From positions 21,797,089-21,861,088 of the forward strand of contig OX637405.1 of the NCBI GenBank assembly GCA_951799425.1: a DNA stretch of 64,000 nucleotides. The letters are read 5' to 3'. This DNA is from Ilex aquifolium. Taxonomy: Eukaryota > Streptophyta > Magnoliopsida > Aquifoliales > Aquifoliaceae. The position numbers and the translations under genes are program-made. Positions 10,707-20,891 of this stretch are shown piece after piece (the first letter of the stretch is position 1; every line of letters starts with the position of its first letter). The notes below the pieces were generated by a model. The model did not search any database, was not told the DNA's origin, and saw only the letters and a list, made by a program, of their open reading frames with translations.

Positions 10707-12759
10707 GTTCTGCCACTTTTGCCTTTTTCCTCTGTTTTTCACTTCCAATCCATTCAACACACATCTTTTCCATCCAACACATATTTAATGAAGTTTTTCC
10801 CATAAAACATGATACATATAAATTCTATTACAAACATTTATATGAATTTACATACCAAAACCAAGTTTTTATAATAATTTTACAAAAACTCAAAATAAAG
10901 CCATATTTCGGCTTTCTTCAACCTTGGGGCTCGAAATGGGAGCCGTCCGCCGATGTGAACCCAGCACCTGAAATATTTTTCCCACAAAGGGTGAGCCACG
11001 CTCAATAGGGTATCTCCTAATGAGGCTACTCCCCAACCTAAATGCATATGAAATGCTCACATGTCACAAAACAACAACTCACAACATTCCAAGCAAAGAA
11101 ATATATTCGATGATGGAATTTGCAATGCCATGCTATGAAATGAGGTGAGACCCACTCATGCGTATCAACTGAGCCCTTCCCAGCTCCTCTACACATGCAA
11201 GTGCCAATGTGTACCAATCCGTCATTTATGTTGCACATCAAATGACCTTTCATTCTAGGGTCTTTATAGGGGTGGATGTTCATGGACTCACACCAAAGGT
11301 CACCCAACCTACACGGAATTTATGGACTTCCACCAACGGTTCCGCGTACACCGACACACTTTATGGACTCTTATACCAACGGAGTGCGTCTCCAATCACC
11401 GGGTCTCTCACCCGAGGGATTTTCTAGCCCTTCTTGCTACCCCAACCCTATCAACATATAAACCATGCGACTCGACTAGGTCATCGACCCATATTACCCG
11501 AGCCCACTCGTCATCCACCACGCGTGGTGAAGACAAACAACCATGTACACACACCCACTAAATGCGATGTTCCCGTGCGTATGCAATGTAATGCTCCATT
11601 GCAACAATAATACAATGTTCGATATGGTATGAGTAACATATGAACATTCTCATCACAATTCACACACTTCATGGCAAAATCATATCATAAGCATATAATT
11701 TCCATACTTTATTACAATGTCAATATATCACAAGTATGTATATATATATCAACATTTAATCTTGATCAACACCCATGTATGTCATCACATTATCAAGAAA
11801 TAACACACTTCAATTTCAAGGCATATAATAAACACATAGCATGCCCACACTTCACATAGCCCAAGAGTCACATTGGGTTAATTTCATATACCCTATTCTA
11901 GAAATTTCATTTAGAAACTTCTAATTACCAATCCAATTAGAATTGATTTCAACCCATTTCATCCAATTTTACAACCATAGGCAAATGACATACATATATA
12001 TCTATATCTATTCATTTACCCATTTCACCTAAGCATTCTAGGTGTGGAATAAACCTTGGTAGGAGGGAACCCTACCTCTTGAAACGTAGAGAACAACTTT
12101 GAGAAGCTCCGAGAACTCCAAACGGGGTGGAGTCTTCACTCTCCCAAATTCCCGTTCTTCGAATCACTCCAAAACTCGACCTCCTTGGTATGGTTTTGTA
12201 GCCCTCGGCGAGGAGAACAATTTTTGTTCTTGGCCCGAGTGGATTTGAGCTCTCAATCTCCGTAGATCGTAGAGAGAAGATGGAGAACCCAAGCCCTTTC
12301 CCTCTCTTCCTCTCTCGTTGGAATCGGCTGAACAAAATGGGGAGAAAATCTGATTTTCTCCCCTTTAAATACCCTTTAAATACTTGGCCTACAACACGCC
12401 ACACGACCCTTATTTCCCGGGTCCGTTTTAACCCCGAAACGATTAAATTTCGCTCCGGTTCAAGTTCAAAATATTTTTATTTTAACTTGCCGTCATTTAT
12501 TTCCCAAAATTTAAAATTTTAATCAGAATTTCGCTTTTGGGTCTCCCGAGGCTCGACTGCTTCGTAAAACGCGAAAAATCCGACTAACTCGGAATTCAAT
12601 GAAATTTGACAGGGTAACTAGGTTCCGCGAGACGAATCCAACGGTGATGTCCGTTTCATCATCCAAGCTCTAGAAAATTTCAGGTTTACAACCTGTACCA
12701 TAGTGGCAATTTACCATTTTGCCCTTTTTCTCAAAAGTTTAAATTTCCTCGGGTTTTCA

Positions 12760-13268
12760 GTGGTTGTGTAAGATGTGGTCGTACAGAACATTTGAGACAA
12801 TATAATCAGTGTGCAAAACCAATTTCAGGTCGAGCGTCAGATCGTTTACGGTGGATTAGGTATGGGCAGAGTAAGGATTATCCTGAGGCGCCATCATATT
12901 CTACTCCAATGTTAATAAGATACGTGATAAGTGAAGTTAACCGTGTCACTGGTGTTATTGATCCAGATAGTTCTGATACTGACTAAATATGATCAACAAG
13001 ATATATAGTTTTGGAAATAATTGTACATAGTTGTAAATAAATGTAAATAACTATAGAATAAATAAGGAAATAAGTAAATAATAAATAACAAATAAAAAAT
13101 AATAAACCCAATTCTTTTGAAAGAAAAAGAGTGGTTAGCAAAGTTTTATAGAATATATAAAATTGTATCTAATTTTGTGAACTGCGGGAATTTAAAGGAA
13201 AAAGAGCAGAATTGCAAGAAAATCAGAGAATCAGTCTACAGTTGCAAACCAAAAACAAGTCAGATTGC
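12760..13268 (+). other. Element C interior with a zinc-knuckle-like ORF fragment
   Basis: From about 12765 to 12986 a frame reads GCVRCGRTEHLRQYNQC (CX2CX4HX6C) and continues through an uncharged-polar stretch to PDSSDTD and a stop. The upstream part is cut off by element B. The longer final spacing differs from the retroviral CX2CX4HX4C knuckle, and I do not recognise the family. It probably belongs to element C, since the env-like ORF follows 525 bp later. 12987-13268 is AT-rich with no coding signal. Confidence 0.4.
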
Positions 13269-13298
13269 ACCGTCTGGACGGTAGTGCCCATATATATA
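13269..13298 (+). promoter_or_regulatory. Candidate internal promoter of element C: palindrome next to TATA
   Basis: ACCGTCTGGACGGT (13269-13282) has 6-bp inverted arms. Eight nt later comes catatatata (13289-13298), then ccttctcc. LTR C has a 14-mer, ACCGTCCAGATGGT at 16661, that matches this one in reverse complement with one mismatch, and a related core 'tgcctataaatacgcctctcc'. The env-like ORF starts 229 bp downstream of the palindrome. Promoter activity is inferred. Confidence 0.45.
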
Positions 13299-13510
13299 CC
13301 TTCTCCATGCAGAAAACCGATCAGTTCAGTTTCCCTCGCAAGCCAAATACGAAAAAGCCGAAATTCTCCAAAGAATAGCCCTCAAATCTGCTACACTCAA
13401 CCATTTTTCTTCAAATTTTCTCTGATTATTCACTTACCCATAACATTTTGAAGATATCTACCGATTGAAATCAGTTGAAACGGAGTATTTGAAGAGAAAT
13501 CAAGAAAAAT

Positions 13511-14624
13511 ATGGATTCAAGACGACGAACAAGAGGGTCTTCAAGCCGAGCACGAAGTGATCAATCTCCACCACCTCAGGCACCTCCACAACAACCTTAC
13601 CCAGGGAATATCTTCAATGAGGTGATGTTTGAGAATCTTGAACAATAGGTCTGGTATGATGCTAATTTTCTGGCTAAAACTATTATTTCTGAAAGACCAG
13701 TTGTTTTTGAGGATTTTGAAAACATAGGAATCAGACAAATCTTTACTGATAGAGGATGGTTACACTATGTTAGGTTTATAGTTCCTGCATATGATTGCTT
13801 AGTTCGGGAATTTTATAGTAATGCTGATATAATTGGGGAAAGACAATTACGTGTGTTCGTACGGGGTATTGTTTTTCAAGTTATACCGGCTACTATAGCT
13901 GATTTTTTTCAACCCATGCAAAGACAAGAGAACCCACAATATCCTTATACTGAATTACCTGATTTGAATGTCATAGGAAGAGAAGTGACGGGTAATCCAG
14001 AATTTTTTTGGGGTAGACCAAACAAATATATAAAGCAAGGAGATTTAACAAACAAATACTGCATTCTGAATTTGATAACAGTGTATAGTTTGCTACCCCG
14101 AGCCCAAAAAGAATCAAATTTATACTAAGCAGGCTTATTTCTTATATGCATTTGGGATGGGACACACAATTGACTTGCCAAACTTAATCATGGACCAAAT
14201 GATACTTGTTGTGGATAAAAAGAAATCATCACTCTCATATGTTATGTTAGTTTCTCAGCCATGCAGGAATGAGGGTGTAATCATTGATCTGATATGGAAG
14301 ACAATGGACCATTTTGGAGCATTGGATAAAACTTCATTGAAAAAGAGTCATGGAGGACAACCGGAAGACCAACCTGAAGCACCACCTGCACAACAAGAAG
14401 AACCATTCCAGGTACCTGAAGAATTCATCCCACAAGAACAACCTCCACCACAAGAAGATCAACCATACATAACAGTGGACCACAGAACTGATAGACAGAT
14501 CTTACTAGGAATGGAGACCAATATTACTCAAATTAACAAACGCATGGATGAATATGAGCAAAATCAAGCTGAGCTTTTGAAGTTATTTAGAGATCATTTC
14601 GGAGTAGGACCTTCTACTTCTTAA
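13511..14624 (+). pseudogene. Env-like / 'plant transposon protein' ORF of element C
   Basis: The frame starts MDSRRRTRGSSSRARSDQ, has an early TAG (13646-13648, codon 46), continues with the conserved core of the 'putative plant transposon protein' family found 3' of pol in Athila-type elements (ENIGIRQIFTDRGW; RVFVRGIVFQVIPATIADFF), and shifts frame by 1 nt near 14126. The last part (14157-14624) carries a Pro/Gln-rich stretch and a short coiled-coil-like end (MDEYEQNQAELLKLF). No convincing transmembrane segment is visible, so env function is a positional label only. The paralogue in element E is at 47852-49029. Confidence 0.72.
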
Positions 14625-16341
14625 ACAGACTGGAGATTCTACAAAAAAATTTACTATCTTTCACTCATCTTTTACATTATGCACTTTTACTTTATGCACT
14701 TGAACTTTAATTTACTTTATGTTTTGAATCTATGTTGGTTTCGAACTTGTGTATGTTTAAGTTTTTTCTTAGTTATGATAAAACTTATGTTTTTAATTTA
14801 GGAGGGTTATTTTATATATTTTACAGTTGAATTAGATTAATATTCCTATGATTTGTGAAAATAGTCTTAATCTGATCACACGAGATTTTCATATTTTAGT
14901 TGTATATTATCTTAATATTTTCGTTTAAACTTATTCTGATAAAGCACAAATAGATTTCTTGATTTCAGAAACCTTGTGAAATATTACACTCTTTGCATAT
15001 ATAGTGGAGATGTATAACCAATTGAAGAATTTGAGCCAATCTTTCTTGGAAAGATATTCTACATCTACTCGAATAAACATCTTCGATTCTACGGTAAACT
15101 TTCTTTGAAAAATCTCATTAATTTTGTCTTGATTAGCACTTGTTAGATTATAATATTAGCATTATCCTTGAAATTCTTTTATGTAGGATTAATACAGATG
15201 AATAATTTCTGGAAAATGATCTTAGGCCATTTTTGATTCATTTGAGTCTTGACCATTTCTTTTACAAAATTATATTCTTAGTCAACCATAATTGAGCCTA
15301 AAAGAGTATAAATTATTTTCATGAAACCCGAAAAATACCCGAGCCACATGAAAATAGATTAAACCTACCTTTTGCTATCTAATTTTTTTACATCCTCTTT
15401 TAAATCAGTATGATACAGAAAAACAAAAGGAGAAGAAAACAAAACAGTGTAAAGAAAAGAAAAGGATATTGGCTATTCAAAGAAAAGAAAAACATAAAGG
15501 AAAAAGCCAAGAAAGTGAAAAATGGAAAAATAAAAAGGATGAAAATGTAAAGTCTTAGAAAGCTAAGAAGAGGTATGCCACAATACAAAGAAATGATAGC
15601 TTTTGAATCTCATAGACGTCGTTTCTTAAACCTTAAATCAATAGCTACATTACAACCCAAAGAAAGTCCTTTTTTATTCCAGAAATTATATATCTATATT
15701 AATTCTATCTATCTACCTAATAACGGGAGAATGTTGATAATATGTCTAATGTAGTGTTAATATCCAATCATGAGATTATGTCAAAATTCAATTTTATTCA
15801 GATACCCGTTCTTCAGATATACTACATATGATATTATTTTGCTTTGTTAACAATATTCCAAATCACATGTAACTATTAAGAGAATAATCACTATAACGTA
15901 TGTGTATTCTTTGTTGAGTGTATTTCAGGAAAGGATTGACATCAAGACTACCATGAAATATGGTAATATTTCTTGAGTGATTTTTAAAACAAAAGAAATC
16001 AGTACACACACACACACAAATTTTTATAAAAATATAAAGATAATGTTACAACTAACGTGTGTTACTCTTATAGTGATCAGAAAAAAAAGGAAGTATTGTA
16101 ACAATGCACAGGAATACTGATTTAATTTTAGTTGTGAAAAGTATGAGTTATAAACTCCTAACTACTGAAGTTTGTAGGTCGTTTCACTGAAAATCTTCAC
16201 GAGACAAAACTCATCCACTAGAGATCACCTAGGAGTTTAACGGCTTGTTGCATATGCTAAATGCAATCGTGAAAAAAATCTACAAAAATGATTTTACCTC
16301 TATTTGTATTATATTTTATTTTTACTAGGGACTAGTAAAAT
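14625..16341 (+). other. Non-coding 3' region of element C
   Basis: 1.7 kb of AT-rich sequence between the env-like ORF and the polypurine tract. It holds a short (AC)n run at 16009-16018 and a purine-rich stretch at 15420-15550. No supported ORF or RNA gene was seen. In element E the same interval is only about 260 bp, so an old insertion or expansion here is possible. Confidence 0.55.
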
Positions 16342-16355
16342 TTAAGTTGGGGGGG
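16342..16355 (+). other. Polypurine tract of element C
   Basis: ttaagttggggggg directly precedes TGTGATTAACCC. The context 'ctagggactagtaaaa' just upstream is also conserved before the polypurine tract of element E (49279-49303). Confidence 0.82.
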
Positions 16356-16656
16356 TGTGATTAACCCAAACTAGTATGTAAATTAAAATGATTAAGTAAT
16401 CAACTTTGTAAGATAAAACAATTAAACATTATGAATTAGGGTTTGTGCGTAAATTAAAGTTTTAAATACTTTATGTTTGAATTTCAGGGTTTAATACAGA
16501 AATACCGGAGAATATGAGGTAATCTTGCAAAGCTTGAAACAACGAAAGACCAAAGTATAATAGGGACACATGGAAGCTCCAGAACACGACACATGGAAGC
16601 TCCAGAACATGGCACATGGAAGTTCCAGAACACAACACATGTAACCTCCTGCAAAG

Positions 16657-16752
16657 CACCACCGTCCAGATGGTGGTGGGGGCGTCCGGACGGCCAGCCT
16701 TGCCGGTTTGGTTTATCCTCCCACCTCGTGCTTCCTTATTTGCCTATAAATA
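16657..16752 (+). promoter_or_regulatory. LTR C promoter module: two palindromes then TATA
   Basis: CACCACC and GGTGGTG arms flank GTCCAGAT (16657-16678). CGTCCGGACG, a perfect 10-bp palindrome, lies at 16683-16692. TATAAATA is at 16745-16752. The order palindrome-doublet then TATA parallels LTR B. Transcription probably starts about 30 nt after the TATA box, before the (GAAA)n tract. Confidence 0.55.
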
Positions 16753-17374
16753 CGCCTCTCCTCCTTCATTTGAACAAGGCCAGCCATCCAAGAGCCAAGG
16801 GAGAGGTCCAAAGAGAGAAAGAAAGAAAGAAAGAAAGAGAGAAAGAGAGAAAGAAAAAGTGAAAGAGAAAGTCAAAGCCGGTCTGTTCTACACCGATACT
16901 CTGTATTTCTACATTTTTGTTTAGTCTTTCTATTCTGATATTTGAACTACCGCCACTTTGTTGTTTTGATTAATAATAAAAGTGGTTGTGTTTCAAGTGT
17001 TCCTTGTGAAAGAAGTTTTAGAGTTTGTGTTTTCATTTCAGTTATAATGATGAATATCCGCACTTCTTGCTTGTCAATAGCGATGGGGTGTGAGTAGTCG
17101 TTTATACCCTTAGGTGAAGGGTGAACATATGTATATTATCAGTTAGATTATGGAAATGCTGATGATTTATTAATATATTTATCTATATATGTATTATACG
17201 TTCCATGCATGATACAGCGATGTACGTAGTTTCGGTGTTGTGCCTGGAATTATGTCATCGATGCATCATCAACCTGCCAGTTAAACAACTACGGTGTTCC
17301 TACCGGTATGGCTTGTCCTCCACCGGAACGCTGAGGATGTTTAACTGGTATATATATATCACATATGACCTATT

Positions 17375-17660
17375 GAGTAATTCGAGTATTCCTCATGAAT
17401 GACTTGTCCTTCTGGTTTACTTGGATTAGTTAATTGGCACATCTATAACCAGCTAACCTAAGAAGTTGTTGTGTTATGACTAATATTACCAGCTAACCTA
17501 AGAAGTTGTTGTGTTATGGTTTATTATGTACGTACTTACTATCACGAGACAATTGAATAATTCAAGTATTCCTCATGAATGGCTTGTCCTTCTGGTGTGC
17601 TTGGATTAATCAATTGTCATGAATACCACTAGCTAACATAAGAAGTTGTTGTGTGATGGT
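17375..17660 (+). repeat. Interleaved tandem repeats in LTR C
   Basis: A 31-bp unit beginning accagctaacctaagaagtt occurs at about 17447 and 17488, with a variant near 17628. A longer unit (taattcgagtattcctcatg...) occurs at about 17375 and 17548. The pattern suggests at least one 170-bp duplication containing the short unit. Confidence 0.75.
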
Positions 17661-18013
17661 TTATTTACATCAGACCTACCGATTGACTTGCCAGTAACAT
17701 GGAAGTTAATTGGTGTAAAGTAGCATTTCCAGTATTTAACCAATATAAAGCATATGAGATCCTTAAACTGAAGGGTATCTTTTATATTATTGTCATTAAC
17801 AAGCTTATCTTCGCATTTAACTTAATTAAACTAGTTATCAATCTAAGCTCGCATCACAAGTTATCAACTGTTATAATGCTTTAAACAACTTTACTGTTTT
17901 TATTTTAAATTATAAGTTATTCAAACTCTTCGTGGGATCGATACTTGGACTTAAACTGAGAAAACTACAATTCGACCACTTATACTTGGTTGTATAATAT
18001 AATTCAGATAACA

Positions 18014-18690
18014 AAATAGTGCAAATCACTAGTCTCTAACTGAAACCCAATATTGGTAAGAAGGGAAACGCTCAATTTTTAAGGGAGAAATGATAACAGG
18101 GGTGACGATGCATCAATTATGGAATCAAAATTGTGGTTGAATAGGAAAAATCAAAATTTTGAGAAGCAAGGGTAAAGAAAATTGATCGAAAAAATCTCTC
18201 AACGGAGAATGGTGGTGTATGTGAGTGTCAAGGCAGTGATGTTGCGATGGTGAGGGGTACAGTTTTGTGGGGGGTGTTATTGATGGGGGGAATGGTATAC
18301 ACCGAAGGAAAGTTGGTATTTCTAGCTGAGCAAGAAGATGGATTTTACTAAAGAGGGATGGGTTAGGGACTAGAAAGTCTGACGCTGGGGGGACATGCAT
18401 TGCTGGTCTGGGAAAAGGGAGGGTCTCACTGGTCTGGGCGTGAGTTAGCAAGTGTTTAATAATTTATTATATTTTTTTAACAATAAAGAGTAAAATATTG
18501 TAAAAAACTTGACCCAGAAAAAAGAGAAAAGGGTATTATGTTCGTTTTTCGTCAATATAGACGATAAAAAATGGACGGCATGAGTCAATTGGAACAACGT
18601 TCAAAATTTGGAGAGTAATTTGTTGAAATTAAATCAGAGGGAACTGATTGCAACAGGATCTAAACTTGAATGGGGCAAATTATAATTAAC
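18014..18690. other. Intergenic sequence, nothing recognised
   Basis: AT-rich on the left, GC-richer at 18100-18450. I see no conserved coding signal, RNA gene or clear repeat boundary. Confidence 0.5.
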
Positions 18691-18695
18691 CCCTA

Positions 18696-19056
18696 CGAGG
18701 GTGTTTGGATCACCGGATTTGGGGGGATAAAGAAGGGGGATTGGGTTAAAATTGTCTTGGGCCCACTTATCCTTGATTTGGCAAGACAATTTTGAAAAGG
18801 ATAATCGTAGACTTTAAAAAATTGGGCCGAATGAATCGGAGGGAAATATCCCCTCCATGCCGGATAAAGATAACCCACCTGAAGTTTGGGATTTGTATCC
18901 AACCAACAGGATAATTGAGTAATTTACGTAAACACCCCTCAAAAGTAACTTTCTAGGGTTTTTATCCCTTCATTCACATTTCAACCCCACTGCACTGGTC
19001 CCCCCTTGAACTGCGACTGACACCCATTGGTCTCCCCCTACATGCTGGAAGGTATG

Positions 19057-19096
<40 letters not shown>

Positions 19097-20520
19097 GCTC
19101 TCGTTTTTTTTTTTTTTGAACTCTTCTCTCGCTCTCGTTGAGATATCCAAACTAGCAACAAAATATTCAACATTTTCTTGTTCAGATTTTATGGTTGTTC
19201 CTCTAGCATAGTCTCTGATTCATGCCCTTTGTTTTTCCTCTCCTGCCCCATTCTTTCTCTTGGCACCCCATTTTCGTTGTTATCCTGCCATCTCAACACA
19301 CACGCAGAAACACATAAACTCACACACACACAATAGCATATAATGAAAAGAGATTTGGAAGAAGTAGCTTTCATGGGATGATTGCATGGTAAGATTATTT
19401 TCTGGGTAAACATGTTTTTCACTCTGTAATGCCACCACTTGGGGGGAGGCGGGGGGAGAGAGACATAGGACTGTGTGCTCGCTACGACTATGCTGCAAAT
19501 TATTTTAGATCTATCTCAAGCCCATTTGACTTTAATTGAAAAACTACAATAACGTCCCTTTTTGTTTTGTTTTGTTTTATACATACAAATGCAACATCGA
19601 CTATTTTGGTCATGAATTGTGTGCATGAAAAATTTTAAAAAATTGTTTTGGTTGGGATGGGTGAAGTGGAGCAGACCTGCTCGATTTTTATTTTTTCAGA
19701 TCTACTTTGTTGTTACTTTTGTAAAAATTGGATATGAGTCTTCAATGTCGTAAGTCATGATTGAAATTGGGTTTTTTCTCAAGATTTTGTGTTTTCTTTA
19801 GCAAAATTGAGTTGTGATTGTATGTATTTATGGGGCTTTAAATTGTTCCTTGAATTGTTCTCAATTAGTAGGTTTTGATTGATTATGTTTGGTCAAATGG
19901 TAGTGAGTTTTAACTTTATTGCATGGATAAAATGTAAATAAGTTGAATTTCCTCAATTGCATAAGTCTGGTTTATTTGCTGCTACAGGATAAATGTGGAT
20001 TTCCTGGCTTCGAGAAGAGGACAGCTTTGGTGATGAATCCTTAGCTAAGAGTTGCAGCTGTATAAAGATCTAGAGAGGAAGAGATTTTTTGAGATTTTAT
20101 TCTTTGTTGTATTTGGTTTGTAAGGGTGAGGTGAACTGGTGAAGTTGATCCCTCTTACTTGTAATTTTTACCCAAAACAATAAAATCATTCTTTCTAAAA
20201 AAAATATAATTTATTGTGATGAATAATCGAGTGCTGCACAATGCTCATAAAAAAAAAATTAAAATTTTTTTTTTTTTGACACCATACCTATCCAAAGTTG
20301 GTATAGGGTTAAATTATATTTTTTTCCAAAGGGTGCAATGGTCATTTTACCAACTTTTATTTGGACATGTGAATGGTCCACAAAACAAATGTTCTCCCTC
20401 CAAAACAAGGATAGGATAGGATTGGAATGAATCAACCCGGACTACTTTACCTTAGATTGGATTGGATTTGGATTTAAATCCGATCCAATTCAATCCTCCT
20501 ATGGTATCCAAACACCCCCT
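18696..20520. mobile_element. Possible TIR element bounded by GGGTGTTTGGAT-type ends
   Basis: agggtgtttggatcacc at 18698 and its near reverse complement ggtatccaaacaccccc ending about 20518 could be terminal inverted repeats (15 of 17 bases) of a PIF/Harbinger- or hAT-like non-autonomous element of 1.8 kb; TAC lies outside both ends. Alternatively they are ends of two separate small MITEs, because a similar inverted motif (tttgtatccaaccaac) occurs at about 18893. No transposase is encoded. Confidence 0.35.
19060..19094. repeat. (CT)n microsatellite
   Basis: An essentially uninterrupted CT dinucleotide run of about 35 bp, followed by a T run and further CT-rich sequence. Open frames across it are low-complexity artefacts. 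Confidence 0.95.
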
Positions 20521-20758
20521 ACAACTATCAAATACGTATTTGATTAATTCAACTTAAATTCATTTCAAAATATATCCTATCGAATCCGGAGTTGTTGGCC
20601 TAGAGGGTGGGTGAGAGTGCCTGGGTTATTTCCTCGGGGGTTGTTGGCGTGGAGGGTGGGACCCAGACAAGTCGATCGGAATCAAATAATATGGTAGGCC
20701 CAGCGGAACTGGTGGAAGGTTGGTGTGTGGGTTGGTAAAATCGGTACCGTGCTCCGGT

Positions 20759-20766
20759 TATATAAT
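20759..20766 (+). promoter_or_regulatory. Candidate TATA box of MTHFR
   Basis: tatataat lies 126 bp upstream of the MTHFR start codon, leaving room for a 5' UTR of roughly 100 nt. It is the only good TATA match in the 150 bp before the gene. Confidence 0.5.
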
Positions 20767-20891
20767 ATTCGCTCCAGCGATAGATCTAGCATCCTGGCCT
20801 TCTTTACTTTCCAATTCAAGGGCCATTTACACTACCTTTAGCTGTGCTTTGGTGGTGGTGGTGGTGCACATTGCATTACATTGAGTGAGAA

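Larger units (their letters stand above)
3827..12759 (-). mobile_element. Element B: Tekay/Del-type Ty3 chromovirus, nested
   Basis: Minus-strand order is 5' LTR (12759-10298), primer site, gag, protease-RT-RNase H, integrase with a chromodomain-like C-terminus, polypurine tract, and a 3' LTR of which only the first 1436 bp remain before element A interrupts it. The two LTRs differ by about 7 substitutions and one 1-bp indel over the shared 1.43 kb (counted by eye), so insertion was recent. The coding region nevertheless carries several stops and a frameshift. It is inserted in element C, whose remainder resumes at 12760. Confidence 0.88.
10298..12759 (-). repeat. 5' LTR of element B (2462 bp)
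   Basis: It runs in element orientation from TGAAAACCCGAGG (12759) to ...GGGGCGTCACA (10298), next to the primer site. Long LTRs of this size are usual for the Tekay lineage. It contains the palindrome array at 10595-10706 and a TATA box near 10520. Short open frames inside it recur at the same places in the 3' LTR and are not treated as genes. Confidence 0.9.
16358..18013 (+). repeat. 3' LTR of element C
   Basis: It starts TGATTAACCC after the polypurine tract. The proposed end is ...attcagataaca (18013), following the U5-like tract 'gggatcgatacttggact' and 'acttatacttggttgta' typical of Athila LTR ends. About 1.66 kb, matching LTR D (1673 bp) and LTR E (1656 bp). The end is uncertain because no flanking 5' copy is in the window. 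The CDS-like frames inside, such as the (GAAA)n-encoded Lys/Glu stretch at 16806-16862, are not genes. Confidence 0.75.

Noticed and set aside
13511..14624. Calling the env-like ORFs true envelope genes
   Set aside because: No signal peptide or clear transmembrane helix in either copy (13511-14624, 47852-49029); the position alone does not prove envelope function.
16593..16924. Two + strand frames with Lys/Glu-rich ends
   Set aside because: The charged tail is encoded by a (GAAA)n tract in the leader of LTR C; no conserved domain.
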